16,996 nt of DNA, taken from the NCBI GenBank assembly GCA_032123495.1, contig JAQBFG010000048.1, forward strand, positions 1 to 16,996. Reading direction: 5' to 3'. Both the position numbers and the translations under genes were made by a program. This document shows, piece by piece, positions 1 through 8,344 of the stretch. The DNA comes from JAAERC01 sp032123495. Its GTDB lineage: Bacteria; Zixibacteria; MSB-5A5; GN15; PGXB01. How positions within the stretch are numbered: position 1 is the stretch's first letter; each line of letters begins with the position of its first letter. The notes under the pieces were generated by a model. The model did not search any database. It was not told where the DNA came from and was given only the letters and a program-made list of their open reading frames with translations.

Positions 1-2117
1 CCTTCGCTGTCTTTAGGGGGCGTACCAAAAATAGCTCCCGATCTCAGCGAGAAACTCAGCGATGGAAGAAAATCGGTCCGGGTTTCCTTATCAATATCAT
101 CGGTATGCTTAAACTCTCCACTCATTGATATATTACCAAACTGTTTGGAAAATGATAACTGGCTGGTCAGACTTCTGTTAAGACGGTCATCCTGATCGTT
201 AGAATAATCGGTGTAATAACTTTTATCAGAGATAAAATTTCCGTTGGCTCGAATGCTGAAAGTCGGTGATATGGTTTGCGAATGATTAAACTTAAGGCTC
301 CACCGTTTTCTTTTAAACTGATTATAGCCGTTGAAATACGATTCATTATTAAGTGTACCTGAAATACTTCCAGAAAACTTATACCGGACATTATACTTAA
401 GAGCGGCATTATAACTTATCCCATACTCTTCATTATAATCAAACGAGGCGAGCGCATCCCAATATTCCGAAGCGGCCCAATAGTAACCGACATTTCTTAT
501 AAATCGTCCGCCCCGATTAAAATTACCAAATTTGAATGGCAGAATCCCTGAATGCCGCCCTTTTTTTAACGGAAATATATAATATGGCAATGGAACCGGT
601 GGGAAAGGTATCTTTCCTATAAACATTACAATAGGGCGCGCCATTGCCCGGTCATCTTTTATAATCTTCATCTTATATGACCAAAAATGAAAATGTGGTG
701 GATCCTGATCGCAAGATGTATAAATAGCGTTTTTCACATAAAAGACATCATCTTCCTCTCGAAACAGTTCTTTCCCCCTATAATAGGCATCCTGAAATTC
801 GGAACGGGAATGCCAGATCATCCCTTTTTCAGTATCCATCGAATATTCAAGATAGGAACCAAGTAATTCCTCCGTTCCATCTTTTAGCAAAACCGGAATA
901 TAAGTTTCAGTACTATCATTAAACAATGTCGTGTCATCGTAGGCAGTAACGACTTGATTAGCCGTGTTATAGTTTATTGTTGCGGCCGTTAGAGATACTT
1001 TGGCATCATTTACCGACGCATTACTAATCAAGCTGATAGTTGAATCTTCAGGTAAATAGAAGATAGAATCAGAGGCGTACGATACCGTGTCCTCAATATA
1101 ATACTGACCGGAATCGTTATACTTATACTCACCCATCAGATACTGACCTTCGGCACCACCAATAACTTCAATTGAGTTTAGCTCTTCATGTTTAAGAAAC
1201 ATCCTGATGATATCGCCGGAAATATGATTCTCTTCTATATTAGTACTATCCAAAGTGGCAGGATTATAATATGAATAAGCCTGCCCGGCCGCCCTGATAT
1301 TATCAAGAACTCCATACTCAAAATTAAATTCAATCTCTTTTGCCTTAAGGTCTGATAAATCGTATTGGGTTGAATCCTCTTTAGACTGTTCCTTAAAATG
1401 CCCTTCGGCATTACCCTGGGCAAAAAGTCTGTTTAACTGCTTCTCGTCTGAAAAAAATATAAGTGTATCACCTATTATTTCTGATTCCCGCCGTTTGGCA
1501 ACCGCCGATCCCAGTAGAACCAGTATATTTTTATCTGAATATATTATCGCCCGCTCGGATTTGGCATCGGTTTCCATTTGCTTAATTATCACATTGCCAT
1601 CAGCATAGCCGATTTCGCTTTCAGATTCAAAAGAGATAAAATCGGCATTAATATTCACCAGGCGACTTGTATCAGGATAATTCAAAGTAAGCATCGGTCG
1701 CCCGCGCATCCTAAACAGGCTTGAATCACGGCTGAAATATGCATTAGGACCGACCGCTTTGATCGAGTCTTTTTCAGAGATGATAACGACCTCATCACCG
1801 GTAGCATAAGAAAGCTGGCTGATAATATTATAGTCTACCTGATCGGCGGTCAATTTATACAAGGAATCCTGAATTAAGACATTTCCTTTCAGGACGATTG
1901 TCTCCCCTTTTATCCAGATTGCCGAATCGGCAAAAAGTTTCCCGCCCCCATGAGAGAAACGGGTTGAGCCGGTAATATAAATAGTATCTTTTTCAAGGCC
2001 GCGAACGATCTCAAAAAAATCAGAATACTCCAGATTGATTGGAAGCTCATCGCCTCCAAAACAAACAGAGATCAATAGCAGCCAGACAAGAAAAGATTTT
2101 TTAAGCAGATTTCTCAA
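1..2117 (-). CDS. lptD: LptD-like LPS-assembly outer-membrane protein (3' end outside window)
   Basis: Open frame from a TTG start at 2117 through the left edge (about 705 residues, C-terminus missing); spot checks along its length showed no frameshift. It begins with a signal peptide (LRNLLKKSFLVWLLLISVCF). About 440 residues of OstA/LptA-like beta-rich repeats follow, with recurring patterns such as FADSAIWIKGETIVLKGNV and LTADQVDYN. Next is the junction typical of LptD, around residues 467-510: YTSCDQDPPHFHFWSYKMKI, then a GKIPFPVPLPYYIFPL segment. After that comes an aromatic, alternating beta-barrel sequence. LptD inserts lipopolysaccharide into the outer leaflet of the outer membrane. 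The TTG start lies 2 nt after the alaX stop with a weak GAG upstream; I chose it because the signal peptide follows directly and no ATG is in place. The periplasmic part is much longer than in E. coli LptD. Family call is firm; partner genes (lptE) are not seen. Confidence 0.85.
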   Translation of the reverse strand, partial: MRNLLKKSFLVWLLLISVCFGGDELPINLEYSDFFEIVRGLEKDTIYITGSTRFSHGGGKLFADSAIWIKGETIVLKGNVLIQDSLYKLTADQVDYNIISQLSYATGDEVVIISEKDSIKAVGPNAYFSRDSSLFRMRGRPMLTLNYPDTSRLVNINADFISFESESEIGYADGNVIIKQMETDAKSERAIIYSDKNILVLLGSAVAKRRESEIIGDTLIFFSDEKQLNRLFAQGNAEGHFKEQSKEDSTQYDLSDLKAKEIEFNFEYGVLDNIRAAGQAYSYYNPATLDSTNIEENHISGDIIRMFLKHEELNSIEVIGGAEGQYLMGEYKYNDSGQYYIEDTVSYASDSIFYLPEDSTISLISNASVNDAKVSLTAATINYNTANQVVTAYDDTTLFNDSTETYIPVLLKDGTEELLGSYLEYSMDTEKGMIWHSRSEFQDAYYRGKELFREEDDVFYVKNAIYTSCDQDPPHFHFWSYKMKIIKDDRAMARPIVMFIGKIPFPPVPLPYYIFPLKKGRHSGILPFKFGNFNRGGRFIRNVGYYWAASEYWDALASFDYNEEYGISYNAALKYNVRYKFSGSISGTLNNESYFNGYNQFKRKRWSLKFNHSQTISPTFSIRANGNFISDKSYYTDYSNDQDDRLNRSLTSQLSFSKQFGNISMSGEFKHTDDIDKETRTDFLPSLSFSLRSGAIFGTPPKDSE

Positions 2118-2119
2118 AA

Positions 2120-3322
2120 CTATTCTCGACCAAATTCCTTTTTTATAATCTCAGTAAATTTTCCTAATTTAGATTCCATATCTCCAGCCGGTATTCCACC
2201 GACCTGTGCAATAGCCGGGTTGCCGCCACCACGACCGCCAAAGTTCTCAATAAAAAGTTTGGTTAAAGACGAGGCATCCTTATCTATTCCGATGGAAACA
2301 GAAATAATCAGTTTATCATCAACAGAAAACAACACAATCGAATTAAACTCCTTTGTTACACTCAGAGCGATATCTTTTAAATTTTTAAAATCATAATTGA
2401 TATAAATTTTAGAAATTATTTTTACTCCGGCAATCTCAATCGCATCTTCTTTGAGTTTCTGTAACTGATAAGGAAAAATCTCTTTTTGAAGACGACCGAT
2501 TTCCATTTTTAGATCATAATTATAATCGGCTAGTTTACTCACCGCATTTTCAAGATTATCAAAATGACAGGTGAATCGGTTGGACAAACTTTCAATAACT
2601 TTGTTTTTTAGATAATAATCTCTGGTTGCCTCTAACCCACACAAGAAAGTAATTCTCGTATTTTTTCTAATCTTCTCAATACCGATAATTTTTAGCAGAC
2701 CGATTTCACCTGTAGAAGTACAATGTGTCCCCCCACAAGCAGTAAGTTCAAAATCACCAATACCGACTAATCTGAATTTGCCTTGACGATCCGGAATCCG
2801 ACGCACGCCCAACTCGGCCAGTTTTTCATGTTCACTAAATGATATATTTACCGAAAGATTCTGCATGATGATCTCATTGGTTTTTTCCTCGGCCTCCCTT
2901 AGATTCTCTTCGGTAAGATTAAGAGTCGACAATTCAATTGTTGACTCAGTTTCACCCAGATGAGCACCTACCGTATCGGCCAAGGCCACTCTTAATAATG
3001 CCTGTGACAGAATATGTTGCGCGGTATGTTTTCTCATATTGGATATTCTGCGTTTTTTATCAATCTCGCCACAAACTTTTTGGCCAATTTCGGCATCCCA
3101 GTGTTCGCAGTGATGAACAATATCATTATTGTCGTTGGCGAAAACTCCGATCACTTTTTTATTATCAAGTGTACCGCAATCAAAATTCTGCCCACCCGAT
3201 TCAGGATAAAAAGCAGTCCGGTCCAATATTATTTCAAAATAAGAATCTTTTTGAGTAATAGATTTGACTACCGCCTCAAATTCAAACAGATATGAATTAT
3301 TATAATAAAGTCTCTCACTCAT
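2120..3322 (-). CDS. AlaX-L-type alanyl-tRNA editing protein with DHHA1 domain
   Basis: 400 residues. This is a free-standing homologue of the editing half of alanyl-tRNA synthetase, expected to hydrolyse mischarged Ser- or Gly-tRNA(Ala) in the cytoplasm. Visible motifs: TAFYPESGGQ (about 36-45); the zinc-site HxxxH as H99-TAQ-H103; the second zinc motif C196-GGTH-C201; a coiled region (about 245-290); and the C-terminal DHHA1 glycine motif GGRGGGNPAIAQVGG (about 364-378). It lacks the aminoacylation and tRNA-recognition domains of AlaRS, and the length fits the long AlaX-L form. ATG at 3322 is preceded by AGAGG, rather far away (about 13 nt). The stop is 2 nt upstream of the lptD TTG start, so the two are probably co-transcribed although functionally unrelated. 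All zinc ligands are present, so the enzyme should be active. Confidence 0.93.
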   Translation of the reverse strand: MSERLYYNNSYLFEFEAVVKSITQKDSYFEIILDRTAFYPESGGQNFDCGTLDNKKVIGVFANDNNDIVHHCEHWDAEIGQKVCGEIDKKRRISNMRKHTAQHILSQALLRVALADTVGAHLGETESTIELSTLNLTEENLREAEEKTNEIIMQNLSVNISFSEHEKLAELGVRRIPDRQGKFRLVGIGDFELTACGGTHCTSTGEIGLLKIIGIEKIRKNTRITFLCGLEATRDYYLKNKVIESLSNRFTCHFDNLENAVSKLADYNYDLKMEIGRLQKEIFPYQLQKLKEDAIEIAGVKIISKIYINYDFKNLKDIALSVTKEFNSIVLFSVDDKLIISVSIGIDKDASSLTKLFIENFGGRGGGNPAIAQVGGIPAGDMESKLGKFTEIIKKEFGRE

Positions 3323-3396
3323 TTTTATATACCAACCTCTGTTCTATCTTACAATTAATGAAAACAGATAGTTGCATCGACTACTTTTTTTTATAA

Positions 3397-4296
3397 TTAT
3401 AAATCCAGCGTTACCTGCTTTGGCAAAAATCTTCCCTGATTTTTTGATCTGAATTCATTTCCAAAACTGATAAGATACCAGAGTTTCTGTCCGCTTCTGG
3501 CAAATGAGCAAGTCTGCAATAAAACAACTTCTATCATAATACCGATCAATCCGCCGATTGATCCGATGACCACTAAAGATAACCACTCTGCCACTAACCA
3601 GATAATTAAAAATGGAATATAAGTAATCAGATAAATAACCAGAAGTTTTTTAAGCGATGGTTTAAAATAACCGGAGGCAATCGTTAAAATCTCACGAAAC
3701 GGTTTGTCCGGATACGCGGCAGCAGCAGCTCTGGCGCAGTCAGAGAAGATAGATGCGGCCAGAATAATCAATCCCAAAACCAATAATTTGAAGCCGGTCA
3801 TTATCACTACCGGCATTCCAACCAGATGTCCCGAGGCCATTCCGATTATATTCACAAAAAACATTCCGGCAAAAAGAAGAAGGATATAAACAAAAATCAT
3901 CAATACGGCGATTTTAATATGAACATTGAACCCGAGCCCGCATTCTGCATAAAATGTCCGCCAGTCTATTTTCTCAAACTGCCCCGAAACAAAGAGGTAA
4001 TATAATCCACCATTAAGGAACTGTATTATTGCTGCATAAATAACCGCTCCAATAAAAACAAAAATAAGGTATTGAGGAAATATTTCACCCCGGCCAAAAA
4101 ACATCTCTGATAATACCGAGAAATCCCAACTGTCTACCAACGATTTTGAAAAAAGCGACGATGACAGCACACCGTTATTAACAAGATAAAACGGAACTAC
4201 AAGCAGTAATGAAAGTCCCGCCTTGAGAAAGAACAAACCAAACCAGAGGTCTTTTATTTTTAATAAGCGGCTAATCTGTTTGACCGTATCAATCAT
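3397..4296 (-). CDS. six-helix integral membrane protein of unknown function
   Basis: 299 residues, not recognised. Hydrophobic segments lie at about 18-40, 75-95, 127-150, 161-184, 217-238 and 240-262, giving roughly six transmembrane helices. A polar, arginine-containing stretch at 185-215 (SDCARAAAAAYPDKPFREI) is reminiscent of loops in poorly characterised bacterial membrane proteins of the DUF4013 or GDPD-membrane-domain kind; this is a weak resemblance. The C-terminus (about 265-299) is basic and probably cytoplasmic. The ATG abuts the TAG stop of the M1 peptidase gene (TAGATG), with GGTGGA about 7 nt upstream as ribosome-binding site inside the peptidase 3' end. That implies translational coupling and suggests a shared role with the secreted peptidase. 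No enzymatic motif is visible. Confidence 0.75.
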   Translation of the reverse strand: MIDTVKQISRLLKIKDLWFGLFFLKAGLSLLLVVPFYLVNNGVLSSSLFSKSLVDSWDFSVLSEMFFGRGEIFPQYLIFVFIGAVIYAAIIQFLNGGLYYLFVSGQFEKIDWRTFYAECGLGFNVHIKIAVLMIFVYILLLFAGMFFVNIIGMASGHLVGMPVVIMTGFKLLVLGLIILAASIFSDCARAAAAAYPDKPFREILTIASGYFKPSLKKLLVIYLITYIPFLIIWLVAEWLSLVVIGSIGGLIGIMIEVVLLQTCSFARSGQKLWYLISFGNEFRSKNQGRFLPKQVTLDL

Positions 4297-6099
4297 CTAT
4301 ATTCCACCGACAAAACTTAGCAAAGATTCTATCAAAAACATAATCCCAGCAGAAAGTCTGAACCCGGGACGATTGTCTGGATTAACTAGAACTGAATTAT
4401 TTATCAAGTTGGCATCAATGGCCCATTTATTGTTTGGATCAACAAGAATGGAAACAGCCGGATAAGGAGCAATTTGAACGATCTCCTCGGTACTATACTG
4501 CGGCTGCCATTTAAAATCGAGACTGTCACCATTAGACAAATACAGGCGGTACTCTATTGGATAATTCACTGTTACCGATTGATGCAAAACAAAACTTATT
4601 TCAGTGTTGGTCGAATCAAAGCGATGATTTGATAGATCGGAAACCGAAAAATCAATTGTTTTCGGATCATCTATTAGAATATCATAAATGGCGGCCAGAC
4701 TGTCTCCAGCTGTTTCAACAAAAACATCTCTAAAATCATCCGGAATTGGATGTGCAAATTTGAATTTTTCAAAGTAAGTTTTCCAGAAAACCTGTGATAA
4801 AGAATCGCCCAGTAAATTATCTATTGTCTCAATAACAAGAGCACCCCGATCATAGACAGTACTAAAATAGCTTTCCCCCTGATAATATGAATAGCTCGGC
4901 TGGTTGATCGATGATTGTCCCATAAACAGGGTAATATTCAAACGGTTCATATCCCGCATCGTAGTTTTTAAACCGGCGAGATCAAAAAGATTGGACGAGT
5001 CGCCCCAATAATGCTCCAATATTTTTAGTGTAAAGAAATTTGTAACAGATTCATCGAGCCAGGGATGTTCCACCTGATTAGAGCCTACCATACTGTAAAA
5101 CCATTGATGAACCACTTCATGTATGGTCAACATATCATACGCATTTGATAGTGCCGGAGCGCCGCGTGGAGTACTGAGAGAAATTAGTGCCGGAAATTCT
5201 ATTCCGCCCGAAAAGCCGATATCTGAAAAAACTATATTTAAACTGTTATAAGCATAGTCACCAACATACTCCGTCATATATTCTATTGAGTTCTCCGCCG
5301 CTTGTCTGATCTTCTGTTTGATCGGATATTCATAATCGCGGTAATATATTCTGAGCGTGTCTGTACCTATAATTGATTCTTCGGTAAGATAATCAACATC
5401 TATCGCAAGTGCAAAATCAAGCGCCGGTCCAAATAAGAACGAATGCTCGGTGGTGCTCTCGCTCTCTCTTGAATTTATCAGCGACGACCCGGGGCCAACC
5501 ACCATTAAATTAGACGGAACCAAAACTTTGACGTCATAGACAAAGTAATCACTGACCAATTCTGAATTTCTTCCATAATATGGTTGATACCATTTTTGAT
5601 TCTCTATCAGCACTGCTGGTGTCGGAAACCAGCCATCTAGAAGATAGTTACTCCCTAAATAAGATAATCTGTCGCCCGATTCAGGCACAATTGTTTTAAA
5701 GTACAGCTTGATCTCTGACGGCTGCCTGGTATGGTAAGCATTCAGAGGAACAATCCCCTGTGTATATTCAATCGAATAATTGTCGCCAATATTTTTATCA
5801 TCCAGCAATATCGAATCAATTGCCATACTACCCCATTTTTTTGAATTGATCAGCCGGTCGCGTAACCCTGATTTATCATCAAGATAAGGAGTATCCGCCG
5901 AGAAATAGACATTGGGGAATAACTGAAACTCAAAGGTTGGCAGTTCAGGATTAGTCGGCAATTTATATTCGACAATACCACTTACTTGTTTTAGAGTGGT
6001 ATCAAGTTCGGCAGTGACTTTTAGAGTATCAAATGCAGATGCATTGAAAATAAACAGAAACGAAATAAAAAATATTGCGGCTGTTTTAGGCAACATCAT
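4297..6099 (-). CDS. secreted M1-family (gluzincin) metallopeptidase
   Basis: 600 residues. The N-terminus is a clear signal peptide (hydrophobic about 5-19, NASA-F cleavage-like site near 22). The M1 catalytic core is intact: exopeptidase motif GGIEFP at 298-303 (GAMEN equivalent), zinc motif H327-E-V-V-H331 with third ligand E350 in WLDESVTNFF, and catalytic tyrosine Y416 in the VYDRGALVIETI segment. The family cleaves N-terminal residues from peptides with one Zn ion; the signal peptide places it in the periplasm or at the cell surface. Residues about 580-600 are hydrophobic and could anchor the C-terminus. There are two possible starts (ATGATG, 6099 and 6096), and the gene overlaps the end of the FAH gene by 11-14 nt. 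It is followed with no gap by the six-helix membrane protein gene. The substrate is unknown. Homologues in related bacteria are often annotated only as M1 family peptidase. Confidence 0.93.
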   Translation of the reverse strand: MMLPKTAAIFFISFLFIFNASAFDTLKVTAELDTTLKQVSGIVEYKLPTNPELPTFEFQLFPNVYFSADTPYLDDKSGLRDRLINSKKWGSMAIDSILLDDKNIGDNYSIEYTQGIVPLNAYHTRQPSEIKLYFKTIVPESGDRLSYLGSNYLLDGWFPTPAVLIENQKWYQPYYGRNSELVSDYFVYDVKVLVPSNLMVVGPGSSLINSRESESTTEHSFLFGPALDFALAIDVDYLTEESIIGTDTLRIYYRDYEYPIKQKIRQAAENSIEYMTEYVGDYAYNSLNIVFSDIGFSGGIEFPALISLSTPRGAPALSNAYDMLTIHEVVHQWFYSMVGSNQVEHPWLDESVTNFFTLKILEHYWGDSSNLFDLAGLKTTMRDMNRLNITLFMGQSSINQPSYSYYQGESYFSTVYDRGALVIETIDNLLGDSLSQVFWKTYFEKFKFAHPIPDDFRDVFVETAGDSLAAIYDILIDDPKTIDFSVSDLSNHRFDSTNTEISFVLHQSVTVNYPIEYRLYLSNGDSLDFKWQPQYSTEEIVQIAPYPAVSILVDPNNKWAIDANLINNSVLVNPDNRPGFRLSAGIMFLIESLLSFVGGI

Positions 6100-6847
6100 T
6101 TACCAGAGAACCAATCCCCTCAATCCGAACTTCTATGCGGTCACCCGGCTGCATCGGGCTGATCCCGGCCGGTGTTCCGGTTAATATCAGATCGCCCGGA
6201 TTAAGAGTCATCACTTTTGATATAAATGAAATCAAAAACGGCACCGGAAATATCATCATTGAAGTTCTCGCCGATTGTTTCAGATCACCATTGAGATATG
6301 ATTCAATAGACAGATCACGATAAGCGAGATTGTTTATGATCCACGGTCCAACCGGACAGAAGCTGTTAAAACCTTTTCCCCGTGTCCACTGTCCATCACT
6401 TTTTTGTAGATCGCGGGCGGTCACATCATTGGCACAGGTAAGGCCGAAAATATAATCCTCAGCCTCCACCTCGGCAACCTGATGACATCTTCGACCAATA
6501 ACAATGCCAAGTTCAGCTTCGTAATCAACCCTGTTTGACATCTCAGGATAGATTATTTTTTCTCCGGGACCGATTAACGCCGAGGGTGGTTTTAAAAACA
6601 GAACCGGCGATTTCGGAACTTCGGTGGCCGATTGTGATTCTTTCACATGATCTTTATAATTTAAACCGACACAGACAATTTTACTTGGTTCCACCGGAGC
6701 CAATAATATTATCTGCGAAAGACTGAAATAATTTCCGGTTCGGTCAAAGCCAAGCGCCGGGTTGCCCGTTATTTCGGCGATACCGTTTTCTTCAAATATT
6801 CCCCAGCCAATTTTCTCGGCTGTTTTATATCTAATAAATCGTTCCAT
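6086..6847 (-). CDS. fumarylacetoacetate hydrolase (FAH) family protein
   Basis: 253 residues from ATG 6847. I prefer this start to the one at 6883 because an AGGTAAG ribosome-binding site sits a few bases upstream and the family normally begins with an (M)xxxRY-like strand (here MERFIRY). Family signature: VGLNYKDH (60-67), VDYEAELGIVIG (107-118) with metal ligands E110 and E112, NDVTARDLQ (140-148) with D141, the GQWTRGKGFNSFCPVGPWI block, and GDLILTGTPAGI near the end. Members are Mg/Mn-dependent hydrolases, decarboxylases or isomerases of beta-diketo acids (for example acylpyruvases, oxaloacetate decarboxylases, HpcE/HpaG-type enzymes). The residues here do not decide the substrate, and no aromatic-degradation genes lie nearby. 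The 3' end overlaps the start of the M1 peptidase gene, so the two are likely translationally linked. A promoter-like pair lies just upstream. Confidence 0.92.
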   Translation of the reverse strand: MERFIRYKTAEKIGWGIFEENGIAEITGNPALGFDRTGNYFSLSQIILLAPVEPSKIVCVGLNYKDHVKESQSATEVPKSPVLFLKPPSALIGPGEKIIYPEMSNRVDYEAELGIVIGRRCHQVAEVEAEDYIFGLTCANDVTARDLQKSDGQWTRGKGFNSFCPVGPWIINNLAYRDLSIESYLNGDLKQSARTSMMIFPVPFLISFISKVMTLNPGDLILTGTPAGISPMQPGDRIEVRIEGIGSLVNDVA

Positions 6848-6890
6848 CTTCTTACCTGTTACGTCGTTAGTCAAATAAACCAATCAATTT

Positions 6891-6919
6891 AAGTTACGGG
6901 CAGTGCCAGCCAAAGTCAA
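6891..6919 (-). promoter_or_regulatory. candidate sigma70-like promoter upstream of FAH gene
   Basis: On the minus strand, TTGACT (6919-6914), a 17-nt spacer and TAACTT (6896-6891), about 44 nt before the FAH start codon. The -35 box is good and the -10 is weak. It lies in the 84-nt gap after the MATE gene, where a new transcript for FAH, the M1 peptidase and the membrane protein would be expected to begin. I see no convincing terminator in the same gap. Confidence 0.35.
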
Positions 6920-6931
6920 GTTTATAAAATT

Positions 6932-8281
6932 TTAGATCTTTTTCTCTTTCCACTTACCTCTTCTGAACCAGAACAACAATACTACCGCTTTAAATAGTGA
7001 TGTGATTGTTAATGACCACCAGACCCCATTTATCCCGATGTCGAGAACAAAACAGAAATAATAAGCCAGCGGCAGTCTCGCCAATGATCCGGGAATCGAT
7101 ACAATCATCGGCGGCATAGTATCACCTGCCCCTGAGAATGAACCCTCAAGAATAATTTCGATACCCATAAAAACTTGTGACAGGCCAAGTATTATCAAAT
7201 AATCCGCCGCTATTTTTATTACGGCAGGATCAGAAGAAAACAGTCCAGCAATCGATTCCGGGATTGCAATAAATAGAATTGATACAATGGATGTTTCCAA
7301 TATAACTAATTTCATCGTTCCCCAGGCGCATTTGGCAGCTCTTTCCGGTTTTCCAGCGCCAAGATTCTGCCCGACCATTGTGGCGGCAGCCATAGAAAAT
7401 CCAAAAGCGATCAGAAATGATGCCGATTCCATTCGATTTCCGAGCCCCATGGCGGCACCGGCCGCATCGCCGTAATGATGAACAATTTGAATTATAAACC
7501 AGTAAACAATAATAAATGTAATATTCTGCACGGATACCGGAAGACCGATCCTGAATATTTTGAACATCATCGAAAGGTCAACATGAGTTCGATACCAGCG
7601 ACCAAGCGAAAATTCTAATTTCCCTTTAAATATAAGGATAAGCAGAATTAAGAAAGTACAAATAACTGCAATAATAGTAGCCATCGCTGCCCCTGCGATA
7701 CCATACGCCGGAATTGGGCCCCATCCAAATATAAGCAAGGGATCAAGACCTATATTAATAACCGTTCCGGCTGCAAAAGCAATTGTCGGTGACTTTGTAT
7801 TTCCCGATGCCCTGAAAATCGATCCGAGAGCATCATTGATAAAAAATATTGATATCCCGGCGAAAAATATTCGAAGGTAAGATACGCCCAACTCAATAAC
7901 AGTCGGGCTCGCTTTCATAAATTTTAGAATATATGGAGTCGCCACGACCCCGATAATGGAAAAGATTAGTCCAATTCCGACCGCCATTTGAATCCCTTGC
8001 CCTGAAACATACATCGCTTTTGCTTTGTCATCGGCACCAATAGCGCGTGATACCAAAGCCGTTAGACCAGTCACAATAATGGTTATGGTCGCAAATAAAA
8101 TCCAGGTGGTGATAATTGACGATGTCAGCGCATCCTGTTCGGCGGTACCCAAAAATCCTACCCAAAAATAATCGGTGATCGTCAGTGCAAATTCCAAAAA
8201 CATCGCCGCCACCACCGGCCAGGCAAGTCTGAATATTGTCGAATAGATAGGTCCTTCGGTGATATGTTCAACTTTGGCCAT
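6932..8281 (-). CDS. MATE-family multidrug/Na+ (or H+) antiporter
   Basis: 449 residues with about 12 hydrophobic segments in two homologous halves, the usual size of NorM/DinF-type MATE exporters. Characteristic stretches: an N-terminal amphipathic segment followed by FRLAWPVVAAMFLEFALTITD; the loop GAAMGLGNRMES opening the second half; and the MVGQNLGAGKPERAAK motif that follows it. A matching AIGADDKAKA motif lies in the first half. It would export cationic drugs or metabolites across the inner membrane using a Na+ or H+ gradient; the substrate cannot be read from the sequence. The ATG at 8281 has only a weak purine-rich leader (GAAAGATAA). The gene begins 63 nt after the EPSP-synthase-like gene, so it may be the last gene of the argS operon or have its own promoter. 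Confidence 0.93.
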   Translation of the reverse strand: MAKVEHITEGPIYSTIFRLAWPVVAAMFLEFALTITDYFWVGFLGTAEQDALTSSIITTWILFATITIIVTGLTALVSRAIGADDKAKAMYVSGQGIQMAVGIGLIFSIIGVVATPYILKFMKASPTVIELGVSYLRIFFAGISIFFINDALGSIFRASGNTKSPTIAFAAGTVINIGLDPLLIFGWGPIPAYGIAGAAMATIIAVICTFLILLILIFKGKLEFSLGRWYRTHVDLSMMFKIFRIGLPVSVQNITFIIVYWFIIQIVHHYGDAAGAAMGLGNRMESASFLIAFGFSMAAATMVGQNLGAGKPERAAKCAWGTMKLVILETSIVSILFIAIPESIAGLFSSDPAVIKIAADYLIILGLSQVFMGIEIILEGSFSGAGDTMPPMIVSIPGSLARLPLAYYFCFVLDIGINGVWWSLTITSLFKAVVLLFWFRRGKWKEKKI

Positions 8282-8344
8282 ATAATTATCTTTCGGAGTG
8301 TTTATAGCTGCAGTAAACTGGCAAAATATAATTCACATTTAAAA

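Noticed and set aside
2938..3295. Two plus-strand frames antisense to the alaX-like gene
   Set aside because: Antisense shadows of a gene with all zinc-binding motifs intact; no promoter or ribosome-binding site seen.
3323..3396. Possible promoter in the gap upstream of the alaX-like gene (TAAGAT at 3351-3346)
   Set aside because: No matching -35 box at 16-18 nt; the region is too AT-rich for the hexamer alone to count.
6848..6883. Upstream in-frame start of the FAH gene adding 12 residues
   Set aside because: The AGGTAAG ribosome-binding site and the family's usual N-terminus both point to ATG 6847.
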